Assembly (NCBI GenBank): GCA_035628505.1
Contig: DASPJR010000147.1
Coordinates: 1 to 19,068 of the forward strand
Reading direction: 5' to 3'
Length of the DNA stretch: 19,068 nt
DNA from: DASPJR01 sp035628505
Lineage (GTDB): Bacteria > Planctomycetota > SZUA-567 > H5-PLA8
The notes beneath the pieces are model-generated. The model was not told where the DNA came from. It saw only the letters and a program-made list of their open reading frames with translations, and made no database searches. How positions within the stretch are numbered: the stretch's first letter is position 1; each line of letters starts with the position of its first letter. The translations under genes were made by a program, and so were the position numbers. Of the stretch, positions 15,201 through 19,068 are shown piece after piece.

Positions 15201-16025
15201 GGTTATGCGTGGGTCATCTGGCCGCGCGGCGAGAAGGAAGCCCCGCCGACGGTTACGCAGCCTTCAGCCAATGTCATCAAGATCGAGCATCGCGAAGGCG
15301 TTGACTACGTCTTCGCCGCGGCGGACAGTTTTAAATATGAGAGTGGCGATATCAGCTTCGAAGGCCGCGCCGGAGCCGTGCGCGTGCGGCAGGACCATGC
15401 GATGCTCGCGATTACCTCCGGTCCCGGCCGTGTGGCGTACAAGAAGCAGGTTCTTTCCGGCAGCGGTCCAGTTGAACGCAAAGTGCCGCTGACTGGCGAG
15501 AAGACGGAGAAAGCGTCTGCTGCCAAGTCTGCGATTGTGATTCCTGCATCGGCGCCAGACGGCTTCGCGGAACACCGTCACGAGAGCGGCCAGGCGGCTG
15601 TTCGCAAGGATAACATTGTGATGGAAGGCGGCGCTGCTGCGATTTATGTGAAAGGCGACACGATTCGCTTCGTTGCGCCGGCCGCAGAGTACGTCAAGCT
15701 GTCCGTCGGCAATGTGGGCGTGCGAGGTTTAGGTCCGTTCGATTTAACGTTCACGCCGGAGTCGATCACGGGCCGTGCCGATGGAACGATGAGAACACTC
15801 GTGACCACCTGGCCGGAGAAACTTGTCCGCCCGATGTACAAGCTGGATGGCCGCCGCTGGTACGCGGGCTGGGCAGACGATCCAAGCATTGGAAAAGGAA
15901 CGAAGACGCCGCAATATGCACTGGCGTTTGCCGTGAGCGGGGGGCCGCAGAGCTTCGACGTGAGCGAATGGAAGTTCCCGAATCAGCCGCCGGCGCCGCC
16001 CCGCCGAGTGGTTGCCGCACCTTGA
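12237..16025 (+). CDS. Secreted heparinase II/III-like protein 2, diverged and with a C-terminal extension
   Basis: A 1262-residue exported protein (signal VRNVCVALAFLLSALPALA) that is paralogous to the gene before it. Both begin with LSITDYTGRG/FRLQDYLGRS-like strands, share a GGW-x-E-x-x-x-Y toroid motif (here GGGWVEYGTY, Y615), and have a late DYVFAAAD...SGDISFEG block. The sandwich motif is altered: where protein 1 has NHEHYDDDSGS, this one has SHWYIDPGHF (H760, D764, H767), so the H-x-H pair is not kept. About 170 residues after 1090 have no counterpart in protein 1 and contain a second strand-rich domain ending in WYAGW and a proline-rich tail. It may act on a different linkage, or have a binding role. 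The ATG at 12237 is chosen over the ATG at 12243 because AGGAG (12225-12229) is 7 bp upstream. Confidence 0.72.
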   Translation: MSMVRNVCVALAFLLSALPALAEQALSITDYTGRGFAPDLVQYALPKAVDPKSVVLTDSKGQPVPAQVTQASDGALLSFIAQVPHDETVSWKFSTAGGQAAPKGSVKVEQAAGGLVLRNDRLSVTMPAAQEKTFTPPVAAKTLPAPITSWTSRGSAAMGASRILTERLVKKLRVHVPVQGDVYSDAQYEIEWAEGGYYRCTVRVMHQVPLATVREEYDIGKLDGSDFWELDLLRGWTPDTLETSQPWGNGGVDYTGTIKPMDWPSQRKPYTPLGCDNGHAGYVGLSIAEQMKSSPATAPLAGVVLLHKGDWRRASPLQICSEKAGDLRIQLPMSPRLIGWIRDGGSTTSPFGTHTFDPALPQTYSRRVWGLMLAPVELPKVETAKFRRDWSDDPADKVLPFARARCIYGVVGLDRYKDYILDWPDSGMKYPRAFNAGKTADQLSAELAQSSLPDEVKKKVAGTFCSFADPQQRAGMIGARFQSAVAHIKSFAGYFISCPTPSNHTCCGAFEGAPVADDVLAQPELSPQQRKELRARLALLVYLYQEPDVMNYGSGIQTGNLNMDTARFFPGIAYVPLVGDHPMYDAWRKRISEYAEYKLGMQMAPGGGWVEYGTYHMHGFRIRHVLPALEALKLPNADLLFDYVKQDMDYFTNLLTPHDSRYGARLIPGLANSEANLSDAFFEAAGGFASKDPEFAGSLLGAWMENGTRARDLGSIPLNVKPRQPELKSRNFPGFGVIFRAHQGADETWMMLRNGFLWSHWYIDPGHFICSSRGAVLVPMQPYQYYDSPRNDIDLYNTIRFGDPKNQMPYGWPDSNILDCSFGGTVEYAWSSTGVPDWFINPGISDGFKPPPPQSGNRPLDPAYKQKEGAFEWDRQVFFMKGATAQSPNYFVFRDTTKGEGQLASYLNLNLLGRKSDLNFSGGRVTQNSEFPTKLDIFFPDRPEIKAELHEEALPFASQLNGLLKGSPNWKDGKEQHTILRIPGAPNEGYAWVIWPRGEKEAPPTVTQPSANVIKIEHREGVDYVFAAADSFKYESGDISFEGRAGAVRVRQDHAMLAITSGPGRVAYKKQVLSGSGPVERKVPLTGEKTEKASAAKSAIVIPASAPDGFAEHRHESGQAAVRKDNIVMEGGAAAIYVKGDTIRFVAPAAEYVKLSVGNVGVRGLGPFDLTFTPESITGRADGTMRTLVTTWPEKLVRPMYKLDGRRWYAGWADDPSIGKGTKTPQYALAFAVSGGPQSFDVSEWKFPNQPPAPPRRVVAAP

Positions 16026-16053
16026 TCGAGACAGTCCTGAGGAGTGAGCTCGT

Positions 16054-16935
16054 ATGATGCTTATCTTGTCGCTGCTTGTTCTCGCCGTGTGCTCGTCTGA
16101 GGCGCACGCAGCGGAAGCTGAATTGCGTGTCGCGGTGGCTCAACCCTTAACCGTTCCCGGTGATGTCGAAGGCAACATCGAGCGCATGGCTCCGCTGATC
16201 AAAGAGGCATCCGAGCGCGGCGCTGGACTGATTGTTTTTTCCGAGTGCGCGATCACCGGATACGATTTAAAAGGCGTCGGCGCCAAGGCAGCCCTGTCGC
16301 TGGACTCACGCGAAGTCGGCAAGATGTCGAAGCTCGCGAAAAAACAGCGCATAACCATCATCGCAGGGCTGCATGAAAAGCAGGATGGCAGGCTTTACAA
16401 CTCGGCCTGCATTTTCTTTCCGGACGGCAACCGTGTTGTTCAGCGCAAACACAACGTCATGGATTCTGAAAAGCAAATATGCCCGGTACTGCCGGGCGAA
16501 CGCAAGCGTACGCTGTTCAATGTGAATGGTTTCACCTGCGCCGTCCTGATCTGCGCCGATACAGGCATTCCGGGTATTTTTGATGAGCTCGCGGGCGAGA
16601 AGTGCGATGCCATCATCTCAATCACAGCGGGCGCCGGCGATGAGAAATTCGGCATGCGCCAGAGCGAGCTTGGCAATCCGGAGAAGCTTAAAAAATATCT
16701 GGATACAGCGCTGACCTGCATTGGCCAGGACATGATTGCAACATCGCTGCGTCTGAGGATTGCGCAGGTTGCGTGCAATCAGTCCGGATGGAAGCCGGAA
16801 ACAGGATACTTTCACCCGGGCGGCAGTATTGTCGTTGACCACACCGGTGAAACCAGCGTTGTCATTCCGCCGCGCTTTGTTCTCGAGCACGTCAAAGCCG
16901 ATATGGCAATCGGAACCATTCACAAAAAGCCGTAA
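16054..16935 (+). CDS. Secreted nitrilase-superfamily carbon-nitrogen hydrolase
   Basis: A 293-residue protein with the full catalytic set of the nitrilase superfamily: glutamate E64 in FSECAITGYD, lysine K132 in QRKHNV, and cysteine C167 in VLICADTGIPG. Members hydrolyse amide or nitrile C-N bonds through a cysteine thioester. Unusually, a signal peptide (MLILSLLVLAVCSSEAHA) precedes the domain, which starts at about residue 24 (LRVAVAQP), so the enzyme is predicted to be exported. Most relatives are cytoplasmic. It ends the lyase operon, 28 bp after the second heparinase-like gene, with GGAG at 16041-16044 before the ATG. An external amidase acting on amidated or N-acylated sugar residues would suit the setting, but that is inference. 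Confidence 0.87.
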   Translation: MMLILSLLVLAVCSSEAHAAEAELRVAVAQPLTVPGDVEGNIERMAPLIKEASERGAGLIVFSECAITGYDLKGVGAKAALSLDSREVGKMSKLAKKQRITIIAGLHEKQDGRLYNSACIFFPDGNRVVQRKHNVMDSEKQICPVLPGERKRTLFNVNGFTCAVLICADTGIPGIFDELAGEKCDAIISITAGAGDEKFGMRQSELGNPEKLKKYLDTALTCIGQDMIATSLRLRIAQVACNQSGWKPETGYFHPGGSIVVDHTGETSVVIPPRFVLEHVKADMAIGTIHKKP

Positions 16936-16957
16936 TCGCAGAAAATGATGCACTGTT

Positions 16958-17006
16958 GCGGGTGTGTCCCTCCTTAATTTCCCGCCTTCACCCGCTCTTC
17001 TTCCTT
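16958..17006 (+). terminator. Possible weak terminator after the lyase operon
   Basis: GCGGGTG (16958-16964) and CACCCGC (16989-16995) form a perfect 7-bp GC-rich stem with a 24-nt loop, followed by a pyrimidine-rich stretch with TCTTCTTCCTT. The long loop and the C residues in the tail make it a poor Rho-independent terminator. It lies 22 bp after the nitrilase stop codon, a sensible place for the operon end. Confidence 0.3.
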
Positions 17007-17140
17007 GTCAGGTCAACATTCGAAAGCGGTCTGTGCTATTGCACGCACCGCAAACGAAAGCAGCTGAAAAATTTATCGAGAATTGCTGCGGCTAAATCGT
17101 CACGTTACGTTTCTCGGTTGTATATAGCATATATGAGACA

Positions 17141-17145
17141 GGAGG
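17141..17145 (+). promoter_or_regulatory. Ribosome binding site deciding a GTG start
   Basis: GGAGG lies 8 bp before the GTG at 17154. An in-frame ATG at 17133 lies upstream of this site and has only A/T-rich sequence before it, so the GTG is the better start. Confidence 0.65.
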
Positions 17146-17153
17146 ATGAGACC

Positions 17154-19068
17154 GTGCCGAGCGATCCTGTTTTCCGCTCCTCCGGTTGTTCCCACACGCG
17201 TGTTGCTCTTGTTGCTGTTGCACTCGCTGCAGTTTTCAGCATGAGCGCTGCGGAGAAGAAAGTGTACAGCGGTGCTGTCTGCGCAGGCCAGCCGGATGAC
17301 TATTTCCTGAATGAAGTCTGGGTCAAAGTCGGCTCACAGTATTGCCTCAAGTGCCACAAGCCGGGTGGCGACGCGGAAGAGTCCGACAGCCGCTTTATTC
17401 TCGAAGATCCTGAGCGCACGCTGGGTTCCGCACGCGACGAAGTGTTTCGGCGGAATCGCAATGCCTTCGCACAGATGGCTGAAACGAAGGTCGGCGACCA
17501 GTCTCTTCTCCTCTTAAAGGTGACTGGCCAGCACAAGCACGGCGGCAAGGAAGTTCTGAAGTCGGAGTCCGCGGGCTATCGCGTGCTGGCTGATTTTGTC
17601 CGCCGCGTGCACGCTCCGCAGTCTCCGGATGCTCTCGCGCGTGCGATCGAAAGAGAGAAAAATGCCCCGCCGTTTTTCGCCGGCGTTTCGATGCTGAATG
17701 ATACCGCCCTCTATCGACGCGCCACGCTGCAGCTTGCTGGACGCTTGCCGAACAATGCGGAGCTCGCTGCACTATCAAGCCAGGGGCGCAAGGCGCTGCC
17801 GGGACTGCTCGATGAACTGCTGAAGGAGGAAGCGTTTTACACGCGTCTGCGGGAAGCCTTCAACGATATCTTTCTGACGGTGGGCTACGACGACGTTCCG
17901 GAAAATGCATTGTCGTATGAACATTTCAGCACGACGCGCGGCTGGGCCGAAAAATACGATCTTAGCCACATTGCCGACGAAAAAGAACGCCTGAAGCAGA
18001 AGTACAAAATCTCCGGCGATTACCGCAAAGCGATGCTGGGCGAGCCGATGAAGCTGATCGAATACATCGTTCGAAACGACCGGCCCTTCTCGGAGATTAT
18101 TACCGCTGACTACATCATGGTCACGCCGTACACGTCGCGCGGCTATGGCCTTTACGACGAGCTCAAGCCGAAGTTCAAGAATCCGGATGATCCCTTCGAG
18201 TACATTCCTGTGAAGCTCAAAGCACTGAAGGCCCGGACGCGCGACGACGATCAGGATTCCGCCACGGGCTTTTATCCGCACGCGGGTGTGCTCAGCACGT
18301 TCCAGTGGATGAAGCGCTATCCCACTACCGAAACGAACCGCAACCGTGCACGCGCCCGCGTCTATTATCTCCAGTTCCTCGGCGTGGATGTCCTGGAACT
18401 CGCCGCGCGGGTGACCGATGCGGCCGCCGTTTCCAAGAAGTACGATATTCCCACAATGCAGGCGGCCGAATGCGTCGTCTGCCACAAGACGCTGGACCCG
18501 GTTGCGGGCCTGTTTCAGGACTACTGGAAATTTGAAGGCGTTTACGGCAAGCGCAAGGGCGGCTGGTTCAAAGACATGTTCGGCCCCGGCTACGAAGGCG
18601 AGGATCTGCCGGAGAGCGAACGCTGGCGCGCGCTGCAGTGGCTCGGCGAGAAGACGGTGAAAGATTCGCGTTTCTCCGTTGCCATGGTTGAGCACGCTTA
18701 TTACCTGCTCACCGGACGCAAAGCGCTGCTGCCACCAAAAGATTTCGAAGATCCGCTCTTCAATGCGCGCAGGCGCGCGTACACGGAGCAGCGCAAGCAG
18801 ATTGAAACCATCGCGCTCCGCTTTTCACAGAATGGCTTCAACTTCAAAGAGGTGCTGAAAGACTGGATTGCTTCGGATTTTTACCGGGCGGATGGTCTGG
18901 CCACGGCAGATACCAATCCCGCACGAAAAGCGGAGCTCGACGACATCGGCCTGGTGCGCATGCTTGCGCCCGAACAGCTCGAGCGCAAAGTTGCCGCAGT
19001 GTTCGGCAAGCCGTGGGGCCGCATGGATGAACAGCTCGCGATGCTCTATGGCGGCATTGATTCAAAAG
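17154..19068 (+). CDS. Secreted DUF1592/DUF1588-like cytochrome protein (runs off right edge)
   Basis: The first 638 residues of an exported protein. A signal peptide (HTRVALVAVALAAVFSMSAA) is followed by a cytochrome-like motif YCLKCHKPGG (C64-H68), as in planctomycete cytochrome c domains. Then come LYRRATLQLAGRLPNNAEL, the PFSEIITADYIMV segment of DUF1592-like proteins, GVLSTFQWMKRYPTTETNRNRAR, and a second motif ECVVCHKTLDPVAG (C440-H444), the hallmark of DUF1588. A DUF1585-like segment (SQNGFNFKEVLKDWIASDFY) closes the visible part. Such proteins are abundant in Planctomycetota, Verrucomicrobiota and some Acidobacteriota, and their biochemical role is not established; electron transfer in glycan oxidation is a common guess. 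A 218-bp gap separates it from the lyase operon, with no copy of the palindromic operator, so it may be controlled separately. Confidence 0.8.
   Translation, partial: MPSDPVFRSSGCSHTRVALVAVALAAVFSMSAAEKKVYSGAVCAGQPDDYFLNEVWVKVGSQYCLKCHKPGGDAEESDSRFILEDPERTLGSARDEVFRRNRNAFAQMAETKVGDQSLLLLKVTGQHKHGGKEVLKSESAGYRVLADFVRRVHAPQSPDALARAIEREKNAPPFFAGVSMLNDTALYRRATLQLAGRLPNNAELAALSSQGRKALPGLLDELLKEEAFYTRLREAFNDIFLTVGYDDVPENALSYEHFSTTRGWAEKYDLSHIADEKERLKQKYKISGDYRKAMLGEPMKLIEYIVRNDRPFSEIITADYIMVTPYTSRGYGLYDELKPKFKNPDDPFEYIPVKLKALKARTRDDDQDSATGFYPHAGVLSTFQWMKRYPTTETNRNRARARVYYLQFLGVDVLELAARVTDAAAVSKKYDIPTMQAAECVVCHKTLDPVAGLFQDYWKFEGVYGKRKGGWFKDMFGPGYEGEDLPESERWRALQWLGEKTVKDSRFSVAMVEHAYYLLTGRKALLPPKDFEDPLFNARRRAYTEQRKQIETIALRFSQNGFNFKEVLKDWIASDFYRADGLATADTNPARKAELDDIGLVRMLAPEQLERKVAAVFGKPWGRMDEQLAMLYGGIDSK

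Noticed and set aside
17011..17042. GGTCAAC followed 18 bp later by CTATTGCA, similar in spacing to the two regulated promoters
   Set aside because: TCAAC and the 18-bp distance match, but the downstream box does not match GTACTCTC and no palindromic operator lies 7 bp upstream. It may be an ordinary promoter, but it cannot be tied to the regulon.
17121..17135. A/T-rich TATATAGCATATATG before the last gene as a -10 region
   Set aside because: No acceptable -35 box lies 16-18 bp upstream, and start sites this close would leave a very short leader. The small ATATA-GCA-TATAT symmetry could be chance in an A/T-rich patch.

Overview
The window looks like a chromosomal segment of a GC-rich heterotrophic bacterium that degrades complex glycans or glycolipids. 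Two proteins are of the heme-binding type common in Planctomycetota, Verrucomicrobiota and Acidobacteriota: a PVC-type cytochrome-linked dehydrogenase, and a DUF1592/DUF1588-like protein with two CxxCH motifs. A ceramidase-like protein and secreted kelch and heparinase-like proteins fit the same groups. I cannot place the phylum from sequence alone. No rRNA, tRNA, CRISPR array, transposase or integrase was seen.

Layout. On the minus strand, positions 3048 down to 1 carry a secreted heme-binding dehydrogenase followed 11 bp later by a neutral/alkaline ceramidase-like protein that runs off the left edge. Between 3049 and 3155 is a compact divergent control region. On the plus strand come an AraC-family regulator (3156-4052), a second control region (4053-4159), then a tightly packed run to 16935: fructose-family PTS EIIC, EIIB, a fused HPr-EI-EIIA protein, a secreted six-blade kelch protein, two diverged heparinase II/III-like proteins and a secreted nitrilase-superfamily hydrolase. 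Gaps in this run are 36 bp or less, so it is probably one transcript. A 218-bp gap with a possible weak terminator precedes the last gene (17154 to the right edge), the DUF1588-like cytochrome protein.

The main discovery is regulatory. The AraC gene is flanked by two 29-bp operators in inverted orientation (3114-3142 and 4069-4097) that match at 27 of 29 positions. Each contains a 6-5-6 palindrome, and the only two differences are a symmetric pair that keeps the palindrome intact. Each operator lies exactly 7 bp upstream of TCAAC, which lies exactly 18 bp upstream of an identical octamer, GTACTCTC. The two spacers differ in sequence but not in length. The minus-strand dehydrogenase/ceramidase operon and the plus-strand PTS/heparinase operon therefore appear to share one activator-dependent promoter design. 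The operator beside araC also covers a good -10 hexamer for araC itself, which suggests autorepression.

Working model (inference): secreted enzymes (heparinase-like, kelch, nitrilase-like, ceramidase-like) attack an extracellular or periplasmic glycan or N-acylated glycoconjugate. A heme-linked dehydrogenase oxidises a product. A self-contained PTS, carrying its own EI and HPr, imports and phosphorylates a released sugar. The AraC protein senses the substrate and switches on both operons. The substrate is unknown, and no sugar-phosphate kinase, isomerase or glycosidase is present in the window to reveal it.
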